From positions 1 through 64,000 of the forward strand of contig DATGLP010000004.1 in NCBI GenBank assembly GCA_035294085.1: a DNA stretch of 64,000 nt, read 5' to 3'. This document shows, piece by piece, positions 8,158 through 17,379 of the stretch (the stretch's first letter is position 1; each line of letters opens with the position of its first letter). Below the pieces are notes generated by a model, which was not told the DNA's origin, did not search any database, and worked only from the letters and a program-made list of their open reading frames with translations. This stretch comes from Acidimicrobiales bacterium. Its GTDB lineage: Bacteria > Actinomycetota > Acidimicrobiia > Acidimicrobiales > Bog-793. The position numbers and the translations under genes are program-made.

Positions 8158-9113
8158 GCACGAGCGGCGTCGTCGAAGCGGTCGTCACCGACTCGGTGAC
8201 CCTCATGGTCCCCGTGCTGTGGGCGGCGGCGGGCGAGGCGGTCGGCGAGGAGGCCGGGGTCCTCAACATCGGCATCGAGGGCGTCATGCTGCTCGGCGCG
8301 TTCGCGGCGGCCGCCGGCGTGCGCGCCACCGGCAGCCTGTGGAACGGGTGGTTCCTCTCGATCCCGCTCGGGATCGTCGCCGGCGTCGTCCTGTGGTTCC
8401 TCTACGTCTACCGATCGTGCAACCAGATCGTGACGGGCATCCTCTTCAACCTCTTCGCACTCGGCGTGACGACGGCGCTCTACGAGCGGTACCTGACCGG
8501 GGCCGGGACCGTGACGACGGTGCCGAACCTCCACGTGCCGGGCCTCGGATCGATCCCCGGCCTCGGCCCCGCGCTGTTCGACCAGACGCCGTTCTTCTAC
8601 CTCGCCGTGCTCGGCTGCGCCCTGCTCTACTACCTCCTGTGGCGGAGCTGGTTCGGGCTGTCGCTGCGCGCCACCGGCGAGCGGCCCGACGTGAGCGCCG
8701 CGGCCGGGCTGTCGGTGCTGCGGCTCCGGTTCGTCGCGGTGGTGGTCGCCTGCGTGTTCGCCGCGCTCGGAGGGGCGACGCTCACGGTGATCTCGACCGG
8801 GGGCTTCACCATCGACATGACCTCGGGGCAGGGCTTCATCGCCCTCGCGATCGTCATCCTCGGGCGGTGGAACCCGCTGTGGATCATCCTCGGGGCGTGG
8901 ATCTTCGGGCTGGCCGACGCGCTCCAGTTCCAGCTCGTCACGATCGGCTCCCTCGCCTCGGTCCCGCACGACGCGTGGCTCGCGTTCCCCTACGTGATCA
9001 CCATCCTCGTCGTCGTCTGGGCCCGGGGCGCGCGCTACCCGGCCTCCACCGGCCTGCCCTACGAGCCGGTGCGCCGTCGGCGGGGGCTCGTCGCCCAGCT
9101 GTTCCGGACCTGA
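8154..9113 (+). CDS. BMP-type ABC transporter permease, second subunit
   Basis: This 319-residue multi-pass protein is the partner of the preceding permease. It shows the family motif E-A-G-V-L-N-I-G-I-E-G near residue 33 and a cytoplasmic R-A-T-G-E-R-P-D-V-S-A-A-A-G-L loop, as in YufQ/NupQ-type subunits. The GTG at 8154 overlaps the previous stop. A strong ribosome site 36 nt later begins the enzyme part of the operon. Confidence 0.87.
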   Translation: MSTSGVVEAVVTDSVTLMVPVLWAAAGEAVGEEAGVLNIGIEGVMLLGAFAAAAGVRATGSLWNGWFLSIPLGIVAGVVLWFLYVYRSCNQIVTGILFNLFALGVTTALYERYLTGAGTVTTVPNLHVPGLGSIPGLGPALFDQTPFFYLAVLGCALLYYLLWRSWFGLSLRATGERPDVSAAAGLSVLRLRFVAVVVACVFAALGGATLTVISTGGFTIDMTSGQGFIALAIVILGRWNPLWIILGAWIFGLADALQFQLVTIGSLASVPHDAWLAFPYVITILVVVWARGARYPASTGLPYEPVRRRRGLVAQLFRT

Positions 9114-9149
9114 GTCGCCTCGCGCCGTCGCTCGTGGAAGGAGGAGGAC

Positions 9150-9887
9150 ATGCCCGAGGAGCACCGTCGCCCACCGGCGGTCGTCGACCGTAGCGAGATG
9201 CGCCGCGCCCTCGAGGGGGCGCTGCGGATCGAGCCGGCGCGCACCGCGGTCATCACCATCGACTGCCACCGGGGCCACCTCGACCCCTCGATCGCCACGA
9301 TGCCCGTGCGCGCCGAGCTCGCCGCCCAGGTGGTGTCGACGGTGGCCCGGCTCCTGCGGCGAGCCCGCGAGGCCCGTCTCCCGGTGATCCACGTCATCTT
9401 GCAGAACCGGCTGCTGCCGTCGGGGACCGTCGAGTCGATGGTGAACCCGTTCTGGCGGGCGCTCGAGGACGCGAAGCAGTCGCTCACGCCGACGCTCCCG
9501 AGCACGGTGCGCGGCCACAACCTCGCGGGCTCGCCCCAGACCGAGCTCATGCCCGAGCTCGGACCCGAGCCGGGGGACCTCGTGATCGACACGAAGCGCC
9601 GGCTGTCCATCTTCCGCGAGACCGACCTCGACCTGCTGCTCAAGGACCTCGGGATCGACACCGTGGTGCTCTGCGGCATCAACACGAACACGTGCGTGCT
9701 CTGCGCGGCCTTCGAGGCGTTCAACCGTGACCTGCGGGTCGTCGTCGTGTCGGACGGCGTCGCCTCGATGTACGGTGACGACCTCCACTTCTTCGGGCTG
9801 GAGAACGTGGCGCGCTGCCTCGGGTGGGTGGTCACCTGCGACGAGCTTCTGGCCCGGCTGCCCGAGAAGGTGGGCCTGCCCGCCTAG
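9150..9887 (+). CDS. Isochorismatase-family cysteine hydrolase
   Basis: This 245-residue protein has a complete isochorismatase-fold triad: Asp38 (I-T-I-D-C-H-R-G-H), Lys149 (D-T-K-R-R) and Cys182 (N-T-N-T-C). Family members such as ureidoacrylate amidase, maleamate amidase, biuret hydrolase and N-carbamoylsarcosine amidase hydrolyse amide or ureide bonds. A very good ribosome site (GGAAGGAGGAGG) precedes the ATG. In this operon it most likely releases ammonia or carbamate from a ring-opened intermediate. A second member of the family ends the same operon; which acts on which amide cannot be told. Confidence 0.85.
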   Translation: MPEEHRRPPAVVDRSEMRRALEGALRIEPARTAVITIDCHRGHLDPSIATMPVRAELAAQVVSTVARLLRRAREARLPVIHVILQNRLLPSGTVESMVNPFWRALEDAKQSLTPTLPSTVRGHNLAGSPQTELMPELGPEPGDLVIDTKRRLSIFRETDLDLLLKDLGIDTVVLCGINTNTCVLCAAFEAFNRDLRVVVVSDGVASMYGDDLHFFGLENVARCLGWVVTCDELLARLPEKVGLPA

Positions 9888-9961
9888 GGGCGCGTGGCGC
9901 CGCGAGCCGGAGGGAACGAGCGCTTCGCGCCCGCGAAGCTCGACCATGGACAGGAGGCAAG

Positions 9962-11707
9962 GTGGCTGACGCTGCATTCGACGTCCGGGACGGGATGCGG
10001 ATCCTGTGGGACGCGATCATCGTGATGGACGACGGCCTGGAGCTTCGCGCCGACGTCTTCCTTCCCCTCGAGGAGGGCCGCTACCCGGTCCTGCTCTCCT
10101 ACGGACCGTACGCGAAGGGCCTCGAGTTCAAGCAGGGCTACCCGAGCGCGTGGCAGCGCATGGTCGAGCAGCACCCGGACGTCGCGGCGGGCTCGTCGAA
10201 CAAGTACCAGTCCTGGGAGGTCGCCGACCCGGAGAAGTGGGTGCCGCACGGCTACGCGTGCGTGCGCGTCGACTCGCGCGGCGCGGGCTGCTCGCCTGGC
10301 GTGCTCGACCCGCTGTCCGCGCGCGAGGCGCGCGACCTCTACCACTGCGTCGAGTGGTGCGGGACGCAGCCGTGGAGCAACGGGAAGGTGGGCATCACCG
10401 GCATCTCCTACTACGCGATGAACCAGTGGCAGGTCGGCGCGCTCCAGCCGCCGCACCTCGCGGCGCTGTGCCCGTGGGAGGGCGCGGCCGACTGGTACCG
10501 GGATGCGACGCACCACGGGGGCATCCTCTCGACCTTCTGGGCGAACTGGTACGACATGCAGGTGAAGACCGTCCAGTACGGCCTCGGCGAGCGGGGGGCG
10601 CGCAGCGCCGTAACCGGCCGGCCGGTCTGCGGCGACGTCACGCTGAGCGACGAGGAGCTCGAGAAGAACCGCGTCGACTTCGGCGAGCAGATCCGTAGCC
10701 ACCCGCTCATCGACGACTACTACCGCGAGCGGATCCCGGACTTCTCGAAGATCACCGTGCCCCTCTTCTCCTGTGGGAACTGGGGAGGCCAGGGGCTGCA
10801 CCTGCGCGGCAACGTCGAGGGCTACCTGCGTGCCGGCTCGAGCCAGAAGTGGCTCGAGATGCACGGCATCGAGCACTGGACGCACTACTACACCGACTAC
10901 GGGCGCGAGCTGCAGAAGCGCTTCTTCGACTACTTCCTGCGCGGCGAGGACACCGGCTGGTCGAGCCAGCCGCCCGTCCTGCTCAACATCCGCCACGTCG
11001 ACGGCACCTTCGTGCCGCGCGCCGAGCAGGAGTGGCCGATCGCCCGCACGCGCTGGACGAAGCTCTACCTCGACGCGGCGAGCGAGCGCCTGGTCGCAGG
11101 CGAGGTGGCGGGCGAGTCCGAGCGCGAGTTCGAGGCCCTCGGCGACCCGCTCACCTTCTACGGCGACCCGCTCGAGGCCGAGACCGAGATCACCGGCCCG
11201 ATCGCGGTGAAGCTCTTCGTGTCGTCCTCGACCGACGACGCCGACCTGTTCGTCGTGCTCCGGCTCTTCGACCCCGATGGCGAGGAGGTCGTCTTCCAGG
11301 GGGCGATCGACCCGCACACGCCGATCGCCCAGGGGTGGCTGCGCGTCAGCCACCGCGCCCTCGACCCTGTCGAGAGCCGCGAGTACCGCCCCTACCACCC
11401 GCACACCGAGCTGCTCCCGGTCGTGCCGGGCGAGGTCTACGAGGTCGACATCGAGGTCCTGCCCACCTGCGTCGTCGCCCCCGCCGGCTACCGCTTCGCG
11501 CTGAGCATCCAGGGCCACGACTACGTCTACCCGAAGGCCGGCGGGGACCGGCTGTCGAACTTCAAGAACGTGCTCACCGGCTGCGGGCCGTTCCTCCACG
11601 ACGACCCCGTCGACCGCCCGGCGCCGCGCTACGCGGGCCGGACGCGCCTGCACACCGGCGGGGCGCGCCAGGCGTACGTGCTGCTCCCCGTCGTTCCGGC
11701 ACGCTGA
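9962..11707 (+). CDS. CocE/NonD family hydrolase (X-Pro dipeptidyl-peptidase S15-like)
   Basis: This 581-residue protein has an alpha/beta-hydrolase core with the nucleophile elbow G-I-S-Y (Ser149) and a likely catalytic His in G-I-E-H-W-T-H, followed by the C-terminal jelly-roll domain of CocE and X-Pro peptidases (from about 370; P-L-E-A-E-T-E-I-T-G-P). Relatives hydrolyse esters (cocaine esterase), glutaryl-type amides or dipeptides. GTG at 9962 was chosen because AGGAGG lies 4 nt upstream; an extension further upstream has no family similarity. The last base of the stop is the first base of the next start. Confidence 0.83.
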   Translation: MADAAFDVRDGMRILWDAIIVMDDGLELRADVFLPLEEGRYPVLLSYGPYAKGLEFKQGYPSAWQRMVEQHPDVAAGSSNKYQSWEVADPEKWVPHGYACVRVDSRGAGCSPGVLDPLSAREARDLYHCVEWCGTQPWSNGKVGITGISYYAMNQWQVGALQPPHLAALCPWEGAADWYRDATHHGGILSTFWANWYDMQVKTVQYGLGERGARSAVTGRPVCGDVTLSDEELEKNRVDFGEQIRSHPLIDDYYRERIPDFSKITVPLFSCGNWGGQGLHLRGNVEGYLRAGSSQKWLEMHGIEHWTHYYTDYGRELQKRFFDYFLRGEDTGWSSQPPVLLNIRHVDGTFVPRAEQEWPIARTRWTKLYLDAASERLVAGEVAGESEREFEALGDPLTFYGDPLEAETEITGPIAVKLFVSSSTDDADLFVVLRLFDPDGEEVVFQGAIDPHTPIAQGWLRVSHRALDPVESREYRPYHPHTELLPVVPGEVYEVDIEVLPTCVVAPAGYRFALSIQGHDYVYPKAGGDRLSNFKNVLTGCGPFLHDDPVDRPAPRYAGRTRLHTGGARQAYVLLPVVPAR

Positions 11708-12495
11708 TGGCGGCGAGCAGCGCGACCTCCACCGCGCGCTACCCCGACCTCGCGGGGCGCGTCGCGATCGTGACCGGCGGCTCGAAGGGGATCGGCGCGG
11801 CGACCTGCCGCCAGCTCGCGGCGAACGGCGCCGCCGTCGCCGTCGTCGCGCGGGGCAAGGAGGCGGTCGACACCCTCGTCCACGAGCTCGAGGCCACCGG
11901 CGCGCGCGCCGTCGGCGTGCTCGCCGACTGCGCCGACCGGGCGTCCGTCGAGCAGATGGTGGCGAGCGTCACCGAGGCGCTCGGGCCGCCGGACGTCTGC
12001 ATGGCCTTCGCCGGCGGCTTCCACGCGACGACGCCGATCCTCGAGATCGGCGACGAGGAGTGGCGCCGGGTGCTCGACGACAACCTCACGGCGACCTTCC
12101 TCACGGTGCAGGCCGTCCTGCGCCCCATGCTCGAGCGCGGCCGGGGCTCGATCGTGACGATGGCCTCGAACGCCGCGCGCCTCCTCGACATCCCGCTCAC
12201 CGCCTCGTACGCCGCCGCGAAGGCGGGGGTCGTCATGCTCACGCGCCACGTGGCGATGGAGGTGGGACCTCGCGGCGTTCGCGTCAACGCCATCGCGCCA
12301 GCGACGACGCTCACCGAGCGCGTCGCGACGACGCTCTCGCCCGAGGCCCTGGCGCACGTCGAGTCCTCCGCCCCGCTGCGGCGCATCGGCCTCCCCGAGG
12401 ACAGCGCGTCAGCCGCGCTCTTCCTCGCCTCGGACGTCTCCTCGTGGCTGACCGGCATCACCATCGACGTCGCCGGCGGCCGGGTGATGATCTGA
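11707..12495 (+). CDS. Short-chain dehydrogenase/reductase (SDR)
   Basis: This classical SDR of 262 residues has the cofactor motif T-G-G-S-K-G-I-G (23-30), Asn126, catalytic Ser154, and Tyr168-x-x-x-Lys172 (Y-A-A-A-K). It would oxidise or reduce an alcohol/carbonyl intermediate with NAD(P). The ATG overlaps the previous stop by one base, so it is translationally coupled to the CocE-like gene. The substrate is unknown. Confidence 0.88.
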   Translation: MAASSATSTARYPDLAGRVAIVTGGSKGIGAATCRQLAANGAAVAVVARGKEAVDTLVHELEATGARAVGVLADCADRASVEQMVASVTEALGPPDVCMAFAGGFHATTPILEIGDEEWRRVLDDNLTATFLTVQAVLRPMLERGRGSIVTMASNAARLLDIPLTASYAAAKAGVVMLTRHVAMEVGPRGVRVNAIAPATTLTERVATTLSPEALAHVESSAPLRRIGLPEDSASAALFLASDVSSWLTGITIDVAGGRVMI

Positions 12496-12496
12496 C

Positions 12497-13453
12497 GTGC
12501 GCGTCGACGTCCACAACCACGTCATCCCCCGGCCGCTCCTCGACCTCGTGCGCGCGGAGGCCGCCTTCGGGGTCGACGTGGCTGACGGGTACTGGCGCGG
12601 CCCGGACCACGTCGACTTCCCCCTCGTCGACTCCTTCTCCGTCCCGGCGGCCCGTCTCGACGACCTCGAGCGGGCGGGCCTCGAGGGCGCGGTCGTCTCG
12701 CCCGCACCCTGCCTGTTCCCCTACCGCCTCGACCCCGAGCGCGGCGAGCGCTGGTGCCGGGTGGTGAACGAGGGCCTCGCCGAGTTCTGCGCCACCGCCC
12801 CCGAGCGGCTCCGCTTCATGGCCGACGTGCCGCTCCAGGACGTCGACCTCGCCTGCCAGCTCACCGAGGAGGCGGCCGGCCTCGGGGCGGTCGCCGTGGC
12901 CGTCGGCACGTCGGTCGCCGGCGCCCGCCTCGACGAGGCGCCCTACCGGCCGTTCCTCGCCCTCCTGGAGCGCCTGCGCCTGCCGCTGCTCGTCCACCCG
13001 GCCTTCAACGACGCGCACCCGGCGCTCGCCCCGTACTACCTCCAGAACGTCATCGGCAACCCGCTCGAGACGACGATCGTCGCCGAGCGCCTGATGGCCT
13101 CCGGCGCGCTCGGGGCGCACCCCGGCCTCACGGTCATCCTCGTGCACGGCGGTGGCTTCCTGCCCTACCAGCTCGACCGCCTCCGCCACGCCTCGCAGGT
13201 GCGCGAGGAGTTCGCCGCGCCCGTCGCCACCGACGAGCTGCTCTCGCAGCTGCGCTTCGACACCGTCTTGCACGGGCGCGCCGCGCTCGCGTTCCTCGTC
13301 GAGCGCGTCGGCGTGGATCGCGTCCTCCTCGGCACCGACATGCCCTTCGACATGGCGGTCGCCGCGCCCTTCGACGCGCTGCGTGCGGCGGTCGGCGACG
13401 AGGCGGCGCGTGTCGTCGCCGAGGAGAACCCGACGAGGCTGTTCTGCCGATGA
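12497..13453 (+). CDS. Amidohydrolase_2 (ACMSD-like) metal-dependent hydrolase/decarboxylase
   Basis: This 318-residue TIM-barrel protein of the aminocarboxymuconate-semialdehyde decarboxylase superfamily has metal-site motifs D-V-H-N-H near the N-terminus (His6, His8), L-L-V-H-P, a G-G-G-F-x-P-Y-Q-x-x-R segment and L-L-G-T-D-M-P-F-D near the end. Members decarboxylate or hydrolyse ring-cleavage products and hydroxylated aromatic acids. GTG start, one base after the SDR stop. The position between an SDR and a cupin suits a ring-cleavage step. Confidence 0.82.
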   Translation: MRVDVHNHVIPRPLLDLVRAEAAFGVDVADGYWRGPDHVDFPLVDSFSVPAARLDDLERAGLEGAVVSPAPCLFPYRLDPERGERWCRVVNEGLAEFCATAPERLRFMADVPLQDVDLACQLTEEAAGLGAVAVAVGTSVAGARLDEAPYRPFLALLERLRLPLLVHPAFNDAHPALAPYYLQNVIGNPLETTIVAERLMASGALGAHPGLTVILVHGGGFLPYQLDRLRHASQVREEFAAPVATDELLSQLRFDTVLHGRAALAFLVERVGVDRVLLGTDMPFDMAVAAPFDALRAAVGDEAARVVAEENPTRLFCR

Positions 13454-13527
13454 GGACGACGCACGGGCCCCGACGGCGACCGCCCGAGGCCCCGAGCCAC
13501 CCGAGACGACCGAGGAGGAGGCGAGCG

Positions 13528-13917
13528 ATGGCCGATGCCGCATCGAAGCCGCCGAGCGTGACGGGCACCTACGACGTCGGCGACTACGCCGAGGAGCTGG
13601 CCGCCGCGCCGCGCAACCACGAGATTGGGACCTCGCTGTGGTTCGAGAACGACCGGGTGCGCGTCTTCGAGGTGCGCCTCGAGCCGGGCGAGCGTGGTGC
13701 CTTCCACGTCCACGACCGGCCCTACCTCTGGACCGTCGTGGAGGCCGGCCGGGGACTCCAGCGCCTGGCGGACGGGACCTTCGCCGTCCGCGACTACGAG
13801 CTCGGGGACACGCGCTTCCTCGAGCACTCGCCCGAGCACGCGCTCGTGCACGACCTCGAGAACGTGGGGACGACGACGCTGCGCTTCGTGACGGTCGAGC
13901 TGCGCGACGGGGGTTGA
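13528..13917 (+). CDS. Cupin-domain protein
   Basis: This 129-residue single cupin barrel has motif 1 around G-A-F-H-V-H-D-R-P-Y at residues 54-63 and motif 2 around H-S-P-E-H-A-L-V-H-D. Small cupins in catabolic operons act as dioxygenases, isomerases or lyases, but some only bind ligands. The ATG at 13528 has AGGAGGAGG upstream; the 74 nt before it hold no other gene. Start and family are clear, function is not. Confidence 0.75.
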   Translation: MADAASKPPSVTGTYDVGDYAEELAAAPRNHEIGTSLWFENDRVRVFEVRLEPGERGAFHVHDRPYLWTVVEAGRGLQRLADGTFAVRDYELGDTRFLEHSPEHALVHDLENVGTTTLRFVTVELRDGG

Positions 13918-13921
13918 CGCG

Positions 13922-15106
13922 ATGGGAGCGTCGGGTCCTCGGCTGCGCCGCGCGCTCGTCGTCGGCGGCTCCCTCGGGGGGCTCAGCGCGGCGAACTGGC
14001 TGCGCGACGCCGGCTTCGCGGTCGAGGTCCTCGAGCGCTCCTCGCACCTGCTCGAGGACCGCGGCGTGGGGATCGTGCTCCACCGCTCGACGGTCCGCTA
14101 CCTCCTCGAGTGCCGAGGCGTCGACCTCGACTCGATGAGCCTGCGCGTCTCGCGACTGCGCTACCTCGACCGTGCCGGCGGCGTCGTCGCCGACGCCGCG
14201 ATCCGGCTGCGCTTCGCCGCCTACGGCGCCCTGTACCGGGAGCTGCTGGCCGCCTTCGGCACCGAGCACTACCACCTCGGGCACGAGGTCGTCTCGGTGC
14301 GCGACCGGGGCGAGCTCGCCGAGGTCGTCCTCGCCGACGGCACGACGCGCTCCGCCGAGCTCGTCGTCTGCGCCGACGGGATCCGCTCGGGCGCGCGCCG
14401 GGCGCTACTGCCCGAGGTGCAGGCGAGCTTCGCCGGCTACGTCGCCTGGCGGGGGGTGGCCCCGCTCACCGCCCTCGGCCCGGCGGCAGCCGGGTTGCTC
14501 GGCGACGCCATCACCTACACGATCATGGACCGCAGCCACCTGCTGACCTACCCCATCGCGAGCGGCGAGGGTCGCCTCGTGAACTGGGTCTGGTACCACA
14601 ACGTCGAGACGGCCGCCGAGCTCGAGGCGCTCCTCACCGACGCCGAGGGGCGCGTGCACGACCTGACCCTGCCCGCCGGCTTCGCCCCGGCCGAGCGCGT
14701 CGCGGCGCTGCGAGCCCGGGCCCGAGGCGTCCTCCACGACGTCGTCGTCGAGACGATCGAGAAGACGTCCGAGCCCTTCGTCCAGGTGGTGCTCGACGTC
14801 GAGCCGAGCCGCCTCGCCTTCGGTCGGATCTGCCTCCTCGGGGACGCCGGCTTCGTCGCTCGCCCGCACGCCGCGGCGGGCACCGCGAAGGCGTGCGAGG
14901 ACGCCTGGCACCTCGCCGCGGCGCTCGTGAAGCAAGAGGACGTGCCCGCGGCTCTCGCCGCCTGGGAGCCGGCCGCCCTCGAGCTCGGCGCCAACCTCGT
15001 CCGCCGCTCGCGCGAGGCGGGCATCCGGTCGCAGTTCGACGGGACGTGGCAGGTCGGCGACCCGCTCCCCTTCGGGCTCTACGAGGTGGGCGACAGTGAG
15101 CTCTGA
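13922..15106 (+). CDS. FAD-dependent monooxygenase, 2,6-dihydroxypyridine 3-monooxygenase-like
   Basis: This 394-residue class A flavoprotein hydroxylase has the FAD-binding G-G-S-L-G-G (15-20), C-A-D-G-I-R-S in the middle, and the second FAD motif L-G-D-A-G-F followed by R-P-H-A-A-A-G-T-A-K-A. The R-P-H-A-A-A-G stretch and the T-W/A-W-R-G-V region resemble, from memory of the family, 2,6-dihydroxypyridine 3-hydroxylase of nicotine degradation rather than p-hydroxybenzoate hydroxylase. Hydroxylating a hydroxylated N-heteroaromatic ring would prepare it for opening. It is four bases after the cupin gene. The exact substrate is inferred. Confidence 0.75.
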   Translation: MGASGPRLRRALVVGGSLGGLSAANWLRDAGFAVEVLERSSHLLEDRGVGIVLHRSTVRYLLECRGVDLDSMSLRVSRLRYLDRAGGVVADAAIRLRFAAYGALYRELLAAFGTEHYHLGHEVVSVRDRGELAEVVLADGTTRSAELVVCADGIRSGARRALLPEVQASFAGYVAWRGVAPLTALGPAAAGLLGDAITYTIMDRSHLLTYPIASGEGRLVNWVWYHNVETAAELEALLTDAEGRVHDLTLPAGFAPAERVAALRARARGVLHDVVVETIEKTSEPFVQVVLDVEPSRLAFGRICLLGDAGFVARPHAAAGTAKACEDAWHLAAALVKQEDVPAALAAWEPAALELGANLVRRSREAGIRSQFDGTWQVGDPLPFGLYEVGDSEL

Positions 15107-15986
15107 TCCGGGCGCCCGACCGGTCGGCGTCGTGGGGCTGGGCACGATGGGCGCCGCCCTCGCTCGCCACCTGCTCGCCGCGGGCTACGACGTCGTCGGC
15201 TACGACGTGCGGCCGGAGGCCGCGCTCGAGCTCGAGCCGGCGGGCCTGCGGCGTGCCGCCGACGTCGCCGAGCTCGCCCGGCAGGTGCCGGTCCTCCTCA
15301 CCTCGCTCCCGTCGGTCGGCGCGCTCGAGGCGGTCGTCGAGGCGCTCGCCGGCTCGAAGGTTGGGGGGATCGACCTCGTGGAGGCGAGCACGCTGCCGCT
15401 TCCGGCGAAGGAGGCGGCGCGCGCCCGGCTCGCCTCCTGCCGGATCAGCGTCCTCGACTGCCCGATCAGCGGGACGGGGGCGCAGATGGCGCGGCGCGAC
15501 GCGGTCGTCTACGCGAGCGGCGACGCCGACGCGCTCGAGCGCTGCCGCCCCTACCTCGAGGCGGCCTTCCGCACCGTCTACCTCGTCGGGGGCTTCGGCG
15601 ACGGGTCTCGGCTCAAGTTCGTGGCGAACCTCCTCGTCGCCGTCCACAACGTCGTGGCTGGCGAGGCGATCGCCCTCGCCCGCCTAAGCGGCCTCGATCC
15701 CGCAGCCGTGCTCGGCGCGCTCGCCGACGGCGCCGGGAGCTCGCGCATGCTCGAGGTGCGCGGCCCGATGATGGTCGAGCGCCGCTACCAGCCGGCGACG
15801 ATGCGGGTCGACCTGTTCAAGAAGGACCTCTTGATCATCGGCGAGTTCGCCCGCTCGCTCGGCGCGTCGACGCCCACCTTCGACGCCTGCCTCGAGGTCT
15901 ACGAGGAGGCGCTGCGGCGCTCGCTCGGCGCCGAGGATACCGCGAGCGTCCACGAGGTCGTCCTCGACCCCGGTTCCGACCGTTGA
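15096..15986 (+). CDS. NAD(P)-dependent oxidoreductase, 3-hydroxyisobutyrate dehydrogenase family
   Basis: This 296-residue beta-hydroxyacid dehydrogenase has the Rossmann motif G-L-G-T-M-G (14-19), D-C-P-I-S-G near 121-126 and catalytic Lys174 (S-R-L-K-F-V-A-N). Family enzymes act on 3-hydroxyisobutyrate, tartronate semialdehyde, 2-(hydroxymethyl)glutarate and similar acids. The GTG overlaps the end of the monooxygenase gene by 11 nt. A late step on an aliphatic hydroxy acid is likely. Confidence 0.82.
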   Translation: MSSDPGARPVGVVGLGTMGAALARHLLAAGYDVVGYDVRPEAALELEPAGLRRAADVAELARQVPVLLTSLPSVGALEAVVEALAGSKVGGIDLVEASTLPLPAKEAARARLASCRISVLDCPISGTGAQMARRDAVVYASGDADALERCRPYLEAAFRTVYLVGGFGDGSRLKFVANLLVAVHNVVAGEAIALARLSGLDPAAVLGALADGAGSSRMLEVRGPMMVERRYQPATMRVDLFKKDLLIIGEFARSLGASTPTFDACLEVYEEALRRSLGAEDTASVHEVVLDPGSDR

Positions 15987-17338
15987 GCGCCTTCGACCTC
16001 GCGCTGCGCGGCGGGACCGTCGTCTCGGGGACCGGGCGCGCCGAGCTCGACGTGTACGTGCTCGGCGAGCGCATCGCCGCGCTGGGTCCCCGGGGCGCAC
16101 CCGCCGAGGCGCGCTCGACGCTCGACGCGAGCGGCTGCTTCGTGCTGCCGGGCATGGTCGACACGCACGTGCACCTCATGGAGCCGGGGGACCCGAGCCG
16201 CGAGGACTTCCCGACCGGCACCGCGGCCGCGCTGCGCCAGGGGGTGACGACGATCGTCGAGCACACCCACAGCTGGCCGGTCACCTCGCCCGAGCGCTAC
16301 GCCGAGAAGCTCGCCCACCTGGCCGGCCGCTCGCACGTCGACTTCGGCCTCGCCGCCCACGTCTGGCCGGACCGCGACGACCTCGAGGCGCTGTGGCACG
16401 CCGGCGTCGTCTTCTTCAAGATCTTCACCTGCTCGACCCACGGCGTGCCGGGTCTCACCGGGGAGCGGCTGGCGGCGGCCTTCGAGGCGATCGGCCGCTT
16501 CGGCGGCAGCTGCCTCGTGCACTGCGAGGACGAGCTCCTCACCGCCGGCGCCGAGAACGTGCTGCGCGAGCTCGGGCGCGACGACCCGGGGATCCTCCCC
16601 GAGTGGCGCTCGCGCGAGGCCGAGCTCGCCGCCGTCCACCTCGTCGGCCTGCTGTCGCGCGCCTCGGGGGCGTCGGTCACCGTCGCCCACGCGAGCAGCG
16701 CCGAGGTGCTCGAGACGATCGAGTGGCACCGCCGCCACGGCGCACCGCTCGTCGCCGAGACCTGTCCGCAGTACCTGCTGCTGTGGGAGCGAGAGGTGCA
16801 CGAGCACGGGGCGCTGCGCAAGTTCACGCCGCCGGCGCGCCTTCGCTCCACGACGGACGAGGAGGCGATGTGGGCCGCCTTCAACGCCGGCGCGGTCCAC
16901 CACCTCTCGACCGACCACGCGCCCTCGACCCTCGCGCAGAAGGCGGCGGGGTCGATCTGGGACGTCCACTTCGGCCTCCCGGGCCTCGACACGACGCTGC
17001 CGCTCATGCTCGACGCGGCGCTGCGGGGGAGGACGTCGCTCGAGCGCGTCGTCGAGGCGTACGCGAGCGCCCCGGCGCGCCGCTACGGCTTGCGGCGCAA
17101 GGGGCGTGTCGCCCCCGGCTTCGACGCGGACCTCGTCGTCGTCGACCCCCGGGCGCGCCGGGTCCTCTCGGACGCCGCCGTCGTGTCGAAGGCGGGCTGG
17201 ACGCCGTACGCCGGGCGGGAGGTCGTCGGCGCGGTGACCGTCACGGTGCTGCGCGGCCGGGTCGTCGCGCGAGACGGCGAGCTCACCGAGGAGCCCCGCG
17301 GGCGCCACCTCCCCGGGCCGGGTGCCCCGCCGCGCTGA
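15983..17338 (+). CDS. Dihydropyrimidinase/allantoinase-like cyclic amidohydrolase
   Basis: This 451-residue urease-superfamily amidohydrolase has a binuclear metal site: D-T-H-V-H (His62, His64), the probably carboxylated Lys146 (V-F-F-K-I-F), His180 (L-V-H-C-E), a further His in V-A-H-A-S-S and Asp in S-T-D-H-A-P-S. Hydantoinases, dihydropyrimidinases and allantoinases open cyclic ureides or imides. The TTG start overlaps the previous stop (TTGA). Together with the isochorismatases this is the best sign that the pathway substrate contains a cyclic amide or ureide. Confidence 0.83.
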   Translation: MSAFDLALRGGTVVSGTGRAELDVYVLGERIAALGPRGAPAEARSTLDASGCFVLPGMVDTHVHLMEPGDPSREDFPTGTAAALRQGVTTIVEHTHSWPVTSPERYAEKLAHLAGRSHVDFGLAAHVWPDRDDLEALWHAGVVFFKIFTCSTHGVPGLTGERLAAAFEAIGRFGGSCLVHCEDELLTAGAENVLRELGRDDPGILPEWRSREAELAAVHLVGLLSRASGASVTVAHASSAEVLETIEWHRRHGAPLVAETCPQYLLLWEREVHEHGALRKFTPPARLRSTTDEEAMWAAFNAGAVHHLSTDHAPSTLAQKAAGSIWDVHFGLPGLDTTLPLMLDAALRGRTSLERVVEAYASAPARRYGLRRKGRVAPGFDADLVVVDPRARRVLSDAAVVSKAGWTPYAGREVVGAVTVTVLRGRVVARDGELTEEPRGRHLPGPGAPPR

Positions 17339-17379
17339 CGGAGGGCGCCGAGACCAGCCGAGCAGGGAGGGAGGGCCTC

